From Kudoa neothunni (Eukaryota; Cnidaria), in NCBI GenBank assembly GCA_964304625.1, contig OZ199838.1, positions 4,278,001 through 4,342,000 of the forward strand: a stretch of DNA of 64,000 bases, written 5' to 3'. Below, one piece after another: positions 50,586 through 63,693 of this stretch (within the stretch, counting starts at the first letter, position 1; each line of letters begins with the position of its first letter). The notes beneath the pieces are model-generated. The model saw only the letters and a list, made by a program, of their open reading frames with translations. It was not told the origin of the DNA and did no database searches. Made by a program: the position numbers and the translations under genes.

Positions 50586-51145
50586 GATACATACAATAAG
50601 TCCACAAATTTCATTAAATTTTGTATTCGGATATATTATGCGTCATTGTTTATGTATGGTTAGAATTTTAATAATTTCTAAGGAATTTATTGAGATGGAT
50701 CTCATAGTTTTTATTTTTTTGTTCTAATACCAAAAATTATTTAAGTAAGTGATTAAAAATCTTTATTATACATTTAAAACAAACCCACTATATAATTAAT
50801 TTACATAATAAGTTTATATAATAAACATTTAAAAAAAATTGGCGATATTAAATAAATAACTAAAGTTAAACCTTTAGTTTCTAAATTTTCCTTGTGCATT
50901 GAGAATTTTTAAATTAAAAAAATATTAAAATTTCATGCGATTTGGATTTTATTGTTGTTAATAAATTATTTAACAATAAATTTAAATCTTTTTAATCTGT
51001 TTACTGAAGTGAACAAGGAGAACCAAAGGTTAAAATATTTATATGTACGAATGGATTATGCATTAAAACAAAATGAGATCCGTGCTAAGTCCATTAAACG
51101 AATTAGGGACCCGCAAGGAAGCGAGAATAAGAAACAATGTTAAAC

Positions 51146-51340
51146 CAGCGCTTCCCAACTAAAACTGGACCCGCACCCCCATTTTTTGACAAAACAAAAT
51201 TCTCACCCCTTTGTGTACGATAGCGTGTAACTGACTTAAAATTTATCGAAAATAATTTTCAATTTTGATCGGATCTCGCACCACCTGAGACCAAAATTCG
51301 CACCCCCTAAGGTGCGGGCATCCCCAGTTGGGAACCCCTG
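51146..51340. mobile_element. hAT MITE, 195 bp
   Basis: The ends are CAGCGCTTCCCAACT and, complemented, CAGGGGTTCCCAACT, typical of hAT elements. The 8-bp flanks TGTTAAAC (51138-51145) and TGCTAAAC (51341-51348) differ at one base. Inside, CCCGCACCCCC and GGTGCGGGC mirror each other. Non-coding. Confidence 0.75.
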
Positions 51341-51348
51341 TGCTAAAC

Positions 51349-52232
51349 GATATCTACGCTAGCGCCATTTAAGTTATTAATCCGAGCGACTCTTTCTCAC
51401 AAGCTGTATAAAGGTCCAATTTTTTAGAATCTTCTATATTCAATAATTACTAACCTCTAAGTGCGTAGCAGTAGAACAGAAATAATTATATGTGGTCGAA
51501 ACTAGTAACGCTTTAATATTATTTACCATGAAAATAACGACTTTTTATATTAATTTATTGTAAAGTATATACTCTGTAAGTTTAATCTGTATTTAAGTAA
51601 TAAAAATCAATAGAATCAAAGATATTAGGATTGATTTTGAAAATATTATGACCTCCATTATCTCAAAGAATTATGCAAATTATCTAATTGTAAGTTAAAA
51701 TAAAAATTAAATTATGTTTCACCACTTAAATAATTTAGTTTAGTTTTTATTTTCTCTCTGTTATTTAAAAATAATCCCGTCGTTTCTTTGTAAGCGCATG
51801 TGTCGATGTATTTACGTCCTTTTCTTGAAAATGCATTTCTTAAATATAAACAAGAAATATTATGAGTCATGGTAAAAACTCTATTTTTTATATTTGCACA
51901 TTATACTCATATAACTGCTTCTTTTTACAGTCATTTGAATATAAAAACACACTATTAGTTACAATTGCGAACAATTTTATTTATCTGAGTATAAAAAGAA
52001 TGATTCACAATAACGAAAGAAATAGACTGTATAGGACAAACTCAACTCTATTATCGTTGCTTTCGTGTGTAGTCGGATAAAAACGTGATGAAATATTGTT
52101 TCTGTTCTTCCTGTTCCACATAAATATATCTGTCATTTTACACGTAAAATATTAAAAAGTAATATTTTAAAGCTGCTATCAATATCCACAACAACAAAAT
52201 TTAATTATCTAAAAATAGCAACGTGCCACGAG
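51349..52232. other. intergenic region upstream of EMG1
   Basis: No gene was seen. The frame 51862-52080 has no similarity. The EMG1 promoter must lie at the right end. AAGCGCATGTGTCG (51790-51803) is a weak GC-rich word. Confidence 0.35.
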
Positions 52233-53286
52233 ATGTATGAGGATAGTTCAGATACAGAACAACAACCAATTAATGTGATTCCACAAAAGAAAATTAGGAA
52301 CTTTGTGGGTAAAAAGAGCAGTGAAAAACGTTTAATAATCATTCTTGAAAGAGCTTCGCTAGAAACAGTGAAAGTAGGTCGAAGAGATGGCAGTTACTAG
52401 GCGAATTTCTATTTTTTTGTTATTGTTAAAAAAGAAGCTTTTTGTTGTTGTTAAGATTAAGATGTATTCTTTTTGAAACATTTAAAAAATATTAAATTGA
52501 TAAATCTGAAAAATTAAATTTCTCTTTAGAATGGCCAAAAATTTGAGTTGTTGTGCTGTGACAAACATCAACGCCAATTAAAACAAGAAAATAGAGACAT
52601 AAACTCGGCTCGACCTGATATCACCCATCAAGCATTGATGATGCTGCTGGATTCTCCTTTAAACCAAGCCGGATACCTACAGATATTTATACACACCGAA
52701 AAAAACGTGTTGATCGAAGTGAACCCACAAACAAAAATTCCTCGAACCTATGATCGATTTGCTGGGTTGATGATTCAACTTTTGCATAAACTCGGTGTTC
52801 GATCGTCAACTTCAAAGCAAAAGCTCCTAAAAGTACCACCAACATTGCGACAATAATGAATGCAATAAAGAATGGTAGTATACGTTGAAATTTAGGTGGT
52901 TAAAAATCCAGTTACCGATTATCTACCTTCAGACAGCAGGAAAATTGGAACGTCATACTCGTCCGAAAATTTAGTTGATTTGGACGACTATGTAACCCAA
53001 TTTGGAAACGACCCTGTGGTTTTTGTAGTTGGTGCAATGGCTCATGGATGTGTAATTACGATAAATATTCTGCTTAATATAAAATAATTTGTTTCTTAAT
53101 CGAATTTTTTTTAAATCCGATATTATATAATATTTTGTGATTATATGATGTAAAGTATTGATATTTTGTTAGGTGGAGACAGACTACATCGAGGAGACAG
53201 TTGCAATCAATTCCTACCCTCTATCAGCTGCGTTAGTGTGCGCGAAAATATGTACAGCTTTTGAGAAGAAATGGAAAATTCACTAA
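52233..53286 (+). CDS. EMG1: EMG1/NEP1, 18S rRNA pseudouridine N1-methyltransferase
   Basis: SPOUT-fold methyltransferase of the small-subunit processome that methylates the hypermodified pseudouridine of 18S rRNA. Exons 52233-52373, 52530-52832, 52896-53051 and 53173-53286 join in phase 0 to about 237 residues (human 244). Conserved blocks: [106 protein letters not shown] and [20 protein letters not shown]. The knot-forming ligand-binding segments [11 protein letters not shown] and [11 protein letters not shown] are intact, so the enzyme should be active. The N-terminal extension is short and acidic. It runs tail to tail with EXOC3, with only 88 bases between stop codons. Confidence 0.96.
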
Positions 53287-53374
53287 AAACATTAGCCAAA
53301 ATTATTATTGTACTTGGGTAACGATATAAAACATTAAAAAATTTTGTTTTCTTTTCGAGCGCATTTTTGCACGA

Positions 53375-56300
53375 TTAATATTTGGTGAAAACCGAGAAAA
53401 TGTCACCCTTCGTGACATTGACTTCTTTAAATACACCACTCTTACGGTTGCCAAATGATTGACATTTAAAATCAATCTCGCAAAGTTGCTAAAACAACAA
53501 TTAAAATAAAACAAAGAGAGGATTTACATTTTTTATGGAATCTTTAGACATGTCCCCCCTAACTGAGAGTAAGCTGTATGCGTGATCCTCTGTAAAATCA
53601 GAGTACAATGAGCACAATTTTGTGAGATCAAATCTAACAAAACTAATATCACGACATTTGTACAAGTCTACACAAATTGATGCAGCACAACAATACACAT
53701 CTTCAATAGAGAGCTTCTGCTTGAAAAATTCCACAAGACGTTTCATATCGTTAGACATTTGCTCGCCAAGTGCAATTTTTTCAGTTTTATCGCTAACTTT
53801 AAGTTTCATGCGGAAAAGCAACTATTTCGATAAATATCAAAAATAAAACACTACAAATCACAACATACTTGGATGTATTGGCAGGAAATCCAATGATCGA
53901 TTCCTTTCCACACGACTAGACGACCATCCTCATTAAGTGTCTCCATAACATGAGAAAAGTCTTCGAGCGCATAGTAGAACCCATCACTCCAACCTCTGGC
54001 ATCATTCTTCCATTCCTCAGTGAACAACGAATTAAACGCCTCTTGCATTGATAAGGTGAAATCTCTCACAATAATCATACATGCCTGTTTGGCGAGATTC
54101 AAGATGGAGTTGTTGATGTTGGCTATACGCGCATTGTTATCATCACCCAAAATACGGTCATCGCTGCATGAACTGGCTACAATAGTGGATAGCTTGGACT
54201 TTTTAGCGTCATTAATAATCTGATCGCACAAAACTTTTACAACATTCAACAACTGATAGCAGTTGTTCGAGATGGCTATGGTATAGTCAACAAAATATGT
54301 CCAACCATTTTCGGTTGGTGGTATAGACACCGCTTGAGACAAATTATTATTGCTCTGGTTGTTGTAGCTGGCGATGAGTTTGGCTGCATTGAAATTTTCG
54401 TCGCAATACTCCTCAAAAGCTCGTGAATATTTCTCCACACAGTTCTCGATGGATGATAGAAACACCTTGAAAACTTTGAATTTAATGTCAAACCCAAAAC
54501 TGCCAGCACTTTGGAGGCTACTAAGTACAGTCTGGGAAAGGAGGTTGGGAAGCATAGTTTGATAGAGATTGTTGTAACAGTCGGGCTTGGTTTTGTCACT
54601 ACGCCAATCGCCACTTTCAATATCCACAGCTTTGGTGGTGTAATCAGTCATTGACTTGTATAGTGAAGCAATGTAGCAATTGTGAAGCAACTCCTTCTGT
54701 TTCGGAGACAACAACGGCCCCATGGATTTCACACTATCTATGACATCTTGGCCCAATTCCGTGTTTCCAAACATTGTCTCTCCTGTATAATCTCTACTCC
54801 AAATTAAAAGTGCGATCGCATAACGATGTTGCATTTCTTCAGTTGATTGAACGATTATCCTCTCTATCTCGGATTTGATAGCGTTGTGATATGTTTTGGC
54901 GTAAAATTCCACGAGATTATAATGTGGTGGGAAACATTTGGAGACGTCATTTTTTATAGTTTTCAAATCGTTCAGTACCACAGCTCTGAATTGAGTGAAA
55001 ATGAGATTGATATATTCCTATGAGATTTAACGTTATTGTCATCGACAAACAAAAATAATAGAAAATTTAAACAAATATTAGACACAAAAAACTCCTCAAT
55101 TTAATTGTACAATCAATGTGAAATAAAGTGAATTTCCTCCTTATTTTCGGCTTTATGAAAATTTTTTTCGAAATTTTTAAAATTCTCCAACTTAGATTTT
55201 AGTTTATTTTCTTCTAATAAATTTTATTTAAAACAATTTGAATTTATACATTAATGTAATCAATCCGAATACGACCAAAATGTTAATTTTACCTTAAAAG
55301 ATTAAGATGTTCAAATAAAAATTTCTAACTACATGTTAGAACAAACCCTCAAATATGCTTATCTTACGTATCGCTTTATCATATAAATAGTTAAAAAATA
55401 ATGACATTTAGAGTAATCACAGATAGGAGCATTTGAAAGCACAATATTTACACTCATACATATATTAAGGTGAATATTTTAATAACTGGAATTGCATAAA
55501 CAGAGCTTTTCAAATTAGATAAGTCTATTTTTGAAATCTAACAAATTCAAACTGATTATAAAGTAATTCTTATTTCCACAAGCTACTTAAATAAGATTAT
55601 TTGCTATATTTTTTAAAATTGCAATTTTAAATTTTGATACATTCATAATTGATAACCTTAAAAAATTAGTATAACAATATTTAATGACTTAGCAACATTA
55701 ATCTTTAATTTTTAGAGTTAATATGAGTTTAAAAAGGGCATTGTAATTTTGAAAAACAGACAAAATTTAAATGTATTCGGTTTTCCAGCGTAGAACTTCC
55801 ACAAAATATTGATTAAAAATTATTAATAATAGACAAAATAAAATAATAATGAAATGAGACTTGTTACATAGAAAGATTATTCCATAAAGTAAACTAACAA
55901 ACAAAGCCTTGAAATATTATTTAGCACTTATACATTTAAAATTTTCTCTCGGCACAGTGTCGGATTTATTTTTAAGGATACGATCCGACTAAAATTATGC
56001 CAAATAAATTGATATTATAATTTTATTTTTCAGTTGTTTCAAGCTTAAATGCCCTATTTAAATTAATTATGAGTATTTACTGATGCTAATTGTATATATT
56101 AATTACGTAACTAACAAATATAAGACAGCAAAACAGAGGTTTATTTTAATGAGTAAAATTCTATCGTAAATACAACCTGATTCAAAATAATAAATAATGA
56201 CGCTAACATTAGTTTAACAATGTAAACAATTGTTTTTACATTCTATATGCTAAAAATTTGAACTTTATAATTTAAACTTGTGATCCATTTTCATCTACAT

Positions 56301-59300
56301 ATATATATCATCTCAACATTAAAAGAATAAAATAAGTAAAAATGACCTAACATTATGGGCTATTATCTGAACTATCTGAATAATGTGAAGCATGTGGATA
56401 TTCGTCAGTACACATTTAAATTTAGAGACGCTAAATTTTGAATTAAAATTATGAGAATCTACTATAGCTCAATAAAGGAAAATTTTTTAAAACCAACCTG
56501 ACGTCTTTATACGTTGTTAAATCCGACGAAAACATTAGTTAGAAGTCAATCTTCTGAAATTCTACATGACTCATTTGCGAATAAGTACAACTTAAATTAA
56601 AATAACCATTACATGATTTATATATATTCGTTCCTCATTTTTATTCAAATAGATAAACACTGAATATGGCGCGATAATATCATTTTGTTAATTAGACATA
56701 GACCCAGCAAGAATATGTTCTAAACTTTATTATTCAATAAAAAGAGTTAAAATTTAGGTTAAATTAAATGATTTTGTCTCTAAAATTAGCTGCAAAATTC
56801 ATTAAAACGCTCATAGAGGTATGAGTCGGATTTTACTTGAAAATAAATTGTTTAGACACAAGGAATCTTAAACAACCTTCTTTTTTAAACTCCAAGATTT
56901 CGCATGTACAACTTAAAAATAATGTTAACCTTTTAGGCCTACTTAAAATTAAAACGACAAGCAAGAAGTCGTTAAACATTTATTTTTTTAACCAAGAGAA
57001 TAAATTATAATATTCCCAAGAAACAAATGCTACTTAACTGTTTTCAAATATGATTATTTAATATTCTCAAAGTATTAGGGTATAAATAGGTCGAATAAAA
57101 CCATCCATGACAGTTTTTTCAAAATATTACAGCAAATAAAACCATATAAATTCGTCGATAGCGGTCATTTAATTATTTAATTTCCCCCATAAAGAAATAA
57201 TATTATTATGACTAAACAAGAATTTTATTTTGATATATTTGATCAAAATATGAAAATTTTCCGTATTACTATTTTATATTTTAAAATTGTTAACTGTACA
57301 ATTGAGGTCAACTCGACTAATGGGAATTTAAAGTTAGAGGAAAACCACCTTTTCAGAAGGATTCGTAGTTTCGCATATATGCTTGATTTTTGAGTGGATA
57401 GTGTTGGACACGGTATCAAGTGCATTTTTCTTGAAGTTTATAGGTCGGTAGATTGGCATGAATCCTTTAAACTCACTCTTTTTAGACGTCCAAAATTCGT
57501 CGACCACTTCTTCTCTTTCGATTATTCTAAGAGCATTAACCAGCTTGATTGGGGATTCAGCCACTGAGCCATTCAAATCATCAAAAACTTCAAAAATTTT
57601 ATCGAATAATGCTCTTCTTAGCGAGATCAACTCTACAAAGACATACACATCAATAAATATCAAAAGAAGTAGAAAATAATAGTATCAGTCACAATAAAAG
57701 TTATTTATTAATCTTAAATCTGTAAACAAAAGATAATTTAGCACGACATATGTTTAAACATGTAATCTCATGGTTAAAAGAGATCGATATAAACAGCCAG
57801 TAAGTAATTTATCCGCATAATTATTAATCCATACAAATACGCCCGTCTAAGTTGCACATTTAAAATTCAGCAAATTATGTGATCAGCTGACAAAAGATTA
57901 TAGAATTTTCGTTGTTAGACGATTAATTTTCAAAATTCTTACAGTATTTCTCGATCAGTTTGCAAGTTGCTGGCGTATTTTGTAATTATACTCGATTAAG
58001 CTGCAATAAAGTTCATTAAAACACGAAAATTTATCGCGAAATCAAAAATTCTCTCGAATTGTTACGAGAAAAAATTATTAAACATCTGTATGCTCAAAAA
58101 TAGTTCTTGTGTTAATTTTTTCTATTGAAGAGCAGAAGCAAAGTTAGACTCGGGATGTTTTAAATAATTTTTGAAATATTTCAATGAAATCTTATTCGGG
58201 TTTTTCTCTATACATTCAATCGAGTCTTCACAATTTTTTGGCTATCTACTTTTTAATATGGATTTAGGTTGAGCAAAAATTCCTTCGATAGAATTAAAAT
58301 TAGGCGAGTATGGATGTGGTAGCAATAATTTTTTTATTATTTTGAATGAAAGTTCACACTATTTCATTTTTTTTATTCTACGCACACTATAATACTGTAT
58401 ACCTACATCGCGAACCCATATTGAACCAAACATCCCGTTTAATTTTTTTAAGTTAAAAGAAAATTAATTTATTAAAAAATAATTAAGTGACAAAAAAATT
58501 TAAAGGTGGTCGTTCTAATATGATTTGTGCTGATTTGATACTTAACGGTGATACTTTGTGCCAGTAGCATTTCAAATACAGTAGAAAACTTGATATACGT
58601 GAATTGACCTTATAAGCTTACGTTAATTAATAATTGATGGACTAACTTTCACAAAACATGCATTGTCAAACTAATAGAGATTGTTAAATGTAATTTAAAT
58701 AATGAGATGTGGTATTAATGTAGGTACACAACGTCGGTATTATTATGTTTTATTAATTTGATTTCATTAACAGAATTATATCAAGAGATACGTAAAAATA
58801 TGATAAAGAATGATATAATGAAAAAATATCTCTAATTTCATCCAAACTATGTAATTCGACTACATTTATTTATATTTGACTTATTATTACGTTTTTAAGA
58901 TGGAAAAAGTAATAAATTGAGCATTGCAGATTTTATTTTGTAAAATATGTAGCTTGTAGACAGGAGCTGAGTTGATTAACAATGACGCACGCGTGTAATT
59001 ATTTAAGATTAATGTTATAAGAACTAATAATAACAACAACGAATCTAATACGTTCCATAATTTTACTACAAGATGTAAGGGACCTCTTGATAATTATTTC
59101 TATGTTATTAATACTTTAAAAATAATCGAAATTAAAGCTTACTTTCTCTAATTGTAAAAGAATGATATTTCTTCTCTATTAAACCCACAATAATTAGTTA
59201 AGAGTTCGTCTATTGAAAATACAAATTAATTGTTTTTGTAACCCTCTAAGGCAGTGGTTCTCAATAGTTTTTTCAAATTTATCCTCTCAGCCTGGTGGAA

Positions 59301-62300
59301 AATCAAAATTTACCCCTTTAACTTGGAAGCCAAATTTATATTTACATTAAGATTTAATACTGGCTTAACCCTCCCTGTACTGACGTACTAAGCGCGTGGC
59401 CATAACGCGGAAGCCGATAGGGTCATTTTTAACCCCAGATAAAAACAATCTTAAAAACTTCAAATTTTTATCAAATTAACTCAGCACATCTTCTGACATA
59501 GTGTCACGATATACATAGGTAAATTGGATTCTAATTTTTACTTTTTGATGCGAATCGCGAGCACGTCCATGTAGGTCAGCTATCACCAATTTAATTAGAT
59601 TTTTAACGCCAAAGTCTATGGACGATTAATATGAGTCATAAAGACAAAAATATTAGTCGAATTAATCAATTAAAAATTAAAATAAGCTGAAATGAAGTAG
59701 GAACATGACCTCGCCTGAAGGGCCAAAGTGACAAGCATCTTTGTTATCTTTCGGAAAATTCAGAATAGATTAAATATATTTTGATCATCCCATTGCTTTC
59801 CAAACCACTGTATTAGGATGGAATCGTAAATTAATTTTTCATTATTATGTCGAATCAAAAATATTTTAGGTAATATGAAAAATATAGATATTTTGCTAAG
59901 ACGTTGGAAGGGGTTATAATTGTTATAAACAGTATGCGGTTTAATATATTCTTGATTATACTTCATAATTGAATTTTTATCAGAATTCTTAATTAAAATA
60001 TATAATAAAATTCAACCGATTATACTAAGTTAACTGTCCGACTCAACACTTGATAGGAATCGTGTGTATTAAAAACCTCTACCCAACAAATTTCACATCA
60101 ATAATAACAAATTTACATGAGAAAACTATTCGGGTCACTTGTTACATGAGATAGCTTATTTTTGTTTGGCATGATTTGGGCAAATAAATTAGCTACGATT
60201 CGAACAAGATAATGTGCACTTCTTAATCTTGGTCATTGCGAAGTAAAAGCAACTGTTACGATATTGTATTTTTGAAGAATCAAAATCATCCTTATAGGAA
60301 ATAGTCAGATTCTGATATTTTAAAATCATAATCATCATCGGAATTTGAGTTAAGATTATTTTGTATAAGCCATTAGATATCGTAGTATATCTTATTCGAG
60401 ATCATATTGTTTAGTAATAAGAAAATATAATTTTAAGAAGACAAAAAAATATAAAAACATTAAGAAATTTACGTTTCACTAACACAAGAAATGTAAATTT
60501 CATTACAGCTTAGCAAGAAACGAAACCGCGTTTTTTTAGTTATATCAATAAAACCATTAAAATTTAATTCCATAATTTAAAATAACCAATAAAAATTGAT
60601 ACATTAATATCTTTTTGTTGAAACATAAAGCAGAAAATAATCTTTCCTCATGACACATGTAGGGTAGCTATTTTCTTAAATTCTTAAAACGAATAAAAAT
60701 TTGTTCAACTCAAAATACATAGTTTCATTTAGGTATCCCTAGATGAATTAATTGGTGAGATCAGAATTCTTGGAGTTAGAAGAAAAATAGCTCACGTGGG
60801 GTCACAAATGATCCCACTTCGGACCGAGAGGGTTAACTACAGCTAGGGGTTAAGGCGGTTCGGTTATTGCTAAAACGGTTTTCGGTTTTGTAAATAATTT
60901 TTCCAATTGCCAATGTTAATTCTTTTGCACGAAACAATATGTAAAAAGGTGATAGATTGAAAACTTATTTTTATCGTTTTTTGTTTAAAATATTATATCA
61001 ATTGATAATAGAAGCTAATTTATATTAATTAAAAAAATAGTTTTTTAAAACCGGAACCGATTTTAACCCCCAACTTTAGAAAAGGCTATTTGAGGGGTAA
61101 ATTCTGGTATTAAATGGCATGTACACTTGCATAATGACTATTTTAAATTCCATCGACTCTTGCTCACAAGCTGTAAATGGATTTAATTTTAAAAATTTTT
61201 CCAAATTAAATTATTTATTGCTCTTTTCTGCACTCTTATGGGCTAAAAATAATTAAAAATGGTCAAAACTAATGACATTTGAATGTTAATTACCACGAAA
61301 ACAGTCATTTTATGTAGTAGTATTATTATTATTAGGCTGCACCATTAAAAGATAAACAAGGCATAAAAGAAAAAGACTGATAATAGTTTTATAAATAGCT
61401 GGTAGATACTCATTCCTAAATACTTTTTAAGGATTTCTGCTTGAGTCTAATAGAACTGAATAACATAATTCCTTAGAAATCCTGAAGCACGTTACAAACC
61501 CATAATGTAAAAATTGCCCTCATCTAATTTTGATGTTACTTAATTTATCCCCGGTTGAGAACCCCTGCTCTAAGGTATCAAAAAATGAACTATCCCCAAA
61601 GATTTTAGGGAGAAATTCACCCCAGAATTTGTTTAAATATATTTAAACAAAAAATGTATGAATGTTATCCGTAAAATATTATATGGTTTGACAGATTACA
61701 TACCGAGAAAAAATGCCATTACTGATATTACTAATCCAACTAAAACCTTATACGTCATAAGTCGCCACTTCTTCGGTAACGCACATAAGTAAAACAATTT
61801 ATTCTAAAAGTAAAAAATGTAACTACGACGTATTTTATTTTAATTTCTAACTTAATATATTTTTTAAATATTATGAGCTAACATAGAATTCATTTTGAAC
61901 AATTAGCACATTTTTTGGTTGAATAATTAAGGAAAAATTATGCTGGAGTAAATTTCACACTAAAATCTTTGGAGGTTGTTTTTTAGTTTTTAATGACTCC
62001 CTATATTTTCCTAGACTAAATAATTACAAAGTTTACTTAGAATAAATTACTAGGTATAGCAATAGTTTCATACGCATTAAAAACAATGAAAGAATATATG
62101 GTGGGATTAAAACTTGTTTGGGATGAATTTTGGCCCAAAATCCTCAGGGGGTTAAATTAACTTAAATTTTTACATATAAAAAATTTTAAAAAGTTATTTA
62201 AAGTCAAAAAACAACTATAAAAATATTTAATTTCTAAAACTAATTTTTTATTACCCTTTGCCGTTAAATCTTTCATTTTAAATACGCACGCGCAAACTTC

Positions 62301-63508
62301 ATTTTCAATTACTGTAATTCTCATCGGTATACTGAAATTTTTATTTATATGATAGAATCCGCTAAAATTAATTACTTAAAACTTCCCGATACGCCCATAG
62401 AGAGCCCAAGAATAATTACTCACAATCAAAGCTTTTAATCTATTAGAAACTTAGGCTAAATAAACAGATTCGTATATTAACAAACGATAAAACTACATCA
62501 TTCATTTCGAATTAAGTCAAACACTTCAAAATGAATTTCTAACTGAAAGCATCAATATATTTTTTGTTTATAACTTAAAAAATAGGGTATGAATGCTGAA
62601 ATATTCTAAGAAATATTCGAATTACACATTTTAATCCAATAATAATTTTTGCGCGCGCAACAATGTAAATGAAAACATAAAAATGCCATCTAGGGAATTT
62701 ATTTTAGTAAGTTGGACGAATTATGCTACTATTTAAAAAATAAAAATACAATAATTAATTTAAAAATATATTGTAAATGCAATCTTTATGTTGGAGGTTA
62801 CGAACATTAAAATCTTAACTGAATTTTGATTTATCACATATTTAATTGATTTAAATTAATATATATATATATATATAAAGAAAAAAATCCAACGAAATTA
62901 CAAACATACCTGAAAAATATTTAGATAGCGGTTGATCTTCAGACCCTACACGTCCCAACGAATGGGTAGACCTCATGTGTTCAATAAAGAGTGTGTCTCT
63001 TATAATTTCAAGTTCTCTAATATTTTTATGAGCCAACAACCATTCTCCGCCAGCGATAGCGTTTTTAGTGTTGGACACTACGCCGGGAACTTCAAATAGT
63101 TGATCCAATAGTATGATAGCTTTGTTTAAATAGGTCATACTATTGGCAACCGATTTGACCTCTTTGAGTTTGGTTTCCAGTTGAGAAAAGTCACGACATT
63201 TCTCAGTGATAAAATTAAACGATGACGATATATCGGTCACATTATCGGACGATTGTTTCAATTCTACCATACTACTTCTGATGCCATTTGTGTAGTAACG
63301 TAGTGATGTTTTTAAGCTGTTGATCAATTGTCACTTTTTGGACCATGATACGACGTCGAATATTTTCCAAGTTTTCCAATTGCTCAGGTCGTTGAAAGTG
63401 TTCAATGACAAATTCAATGGCATCTTTTTGGGCCTTTTCTAGGTAGTTAAGACTTTTATCATGGAGTTTGATTGTTCCACTTGATTTTGTTGGATCCGTA
63501 ACAACCAT
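53375..63508 (-). CDS. EXOC3: exocyst complex component 3 (Sec6)
   Basis: Subunit of the exocyst, which tethers secretory vesicles to the plasma membrane. Exons on the minus strand: 63508-62910, 57632-57349, 55017-53869, 53821-53528 and 53488-53375. The start MVVTDPTK is chosen over an upstream Met (63574) because the family begins near here. Matches to animal Sec6 run the whole length: FQRPEQLENLENIRRR, NGIRSSMVELKQ, LRIIEREEVVDEF, KCFPPHYNLVEFY, GPLLSPKQKELLHNCYI, TYFVDYTIAISNNCYQ, GWSDGFYYALEDF, QYIQLLFRMKL and YSLLSVRGDMSKDS. Introns of 5.3 and 2.3 kb contrast with the 40-110 nt norm here. In the first exon the frame changes once at a run of five T (63309-63313 on the plus strand). One base fewer would give a gap-free alignment to human Sec6. 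Confidence 0.93.
55018..57348. other. long intron of EXOC3 (2.3 kb)
   Basis: Bounded by a GT donor after SEK and an AG acceptor before EYINLIF on the minus strand. The interior is very AT-rich. I found no nested gene and no bounded transposon. Confidence 0.6.
59252..61567. mobile_element. hAT element, 2.3 kb including a nested piggyBac-like element
   Basis: Ends CAGTGGTTCTCAA and, complemented, CAGGGGTTCTCAA match at 12 of 13 bases and are the classic hAT terminus. The 8-bp target duplication CTCTAAGG (59244-59251 and 61568-61575) is perfect. With the nested insert (59369-60832) removed, about 850 bp remain, so this is a non-autonomous hAT copy. No transposase was seen. Confidence 0.85.
59369..60832. 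mobile_element. piggyBac-like element nested in the hAT copy
   Basis: TTAA lies on both sides (59365-59368 and 60833-60836). Ends CCCTCCCTGTACTG and, complemented, CCCTCTCGGTCCGA are related. Each end has an internal palindrome built on GGGTCA...TGACCC-type words (GGGTCATTTTTAACCCC near 59420 and GGGGTCACAAATGATCCC near 60799). Non-coding, 1.46 kb. It inserted after the hAT element. Confidence 0.7.
62858..62876. repeat. (TA)n microsatellite
   Basis: A run of TA dinucleotides in the EXOC3 intron, close to the donor of exon 1. Similar runs lie at about 13290 and 14385. Confidence 0.7.
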
Positions 63509-63693
63509 TCCGACGAAAAACCAAAGAGCAAACAAGCTATAAAGCATGCGCTTGCGCAAAAAAATAAAAAACAAAATTTCTGGATAAAATACTCAAACAT
63601 CTATGCAAAGAATATAGCTATTATGTAGAAATATTTTTTGTAAAAATGTCTCGGTTCGAATACTCAGTCAGATATATCACCTCCAAATTATCA

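Larger units (their letters stand above)
57633..62909. other. longest intron of EXOC3 (5.3 kb)
   Basis: Donor GTATGT after KYFS and acceptor TTTGTAG before LISLRRA, phase 1 on both sides. It contains the hAT element at 59252-61567 and a (TA)n run at 62858-62876. No nested gene was seen. Confidence 0.65.

Noticed and set aside
63272-63327. 22-nt or 25-nt intron to explain the EXOC3 frame change
   Set aside because: GT-AG segments of these lengths exist, but removing them deletes a conserved part (NGIRSSMVEL against DGVRTGLSQL in human). A single-base difference gives a gap-free alignment.
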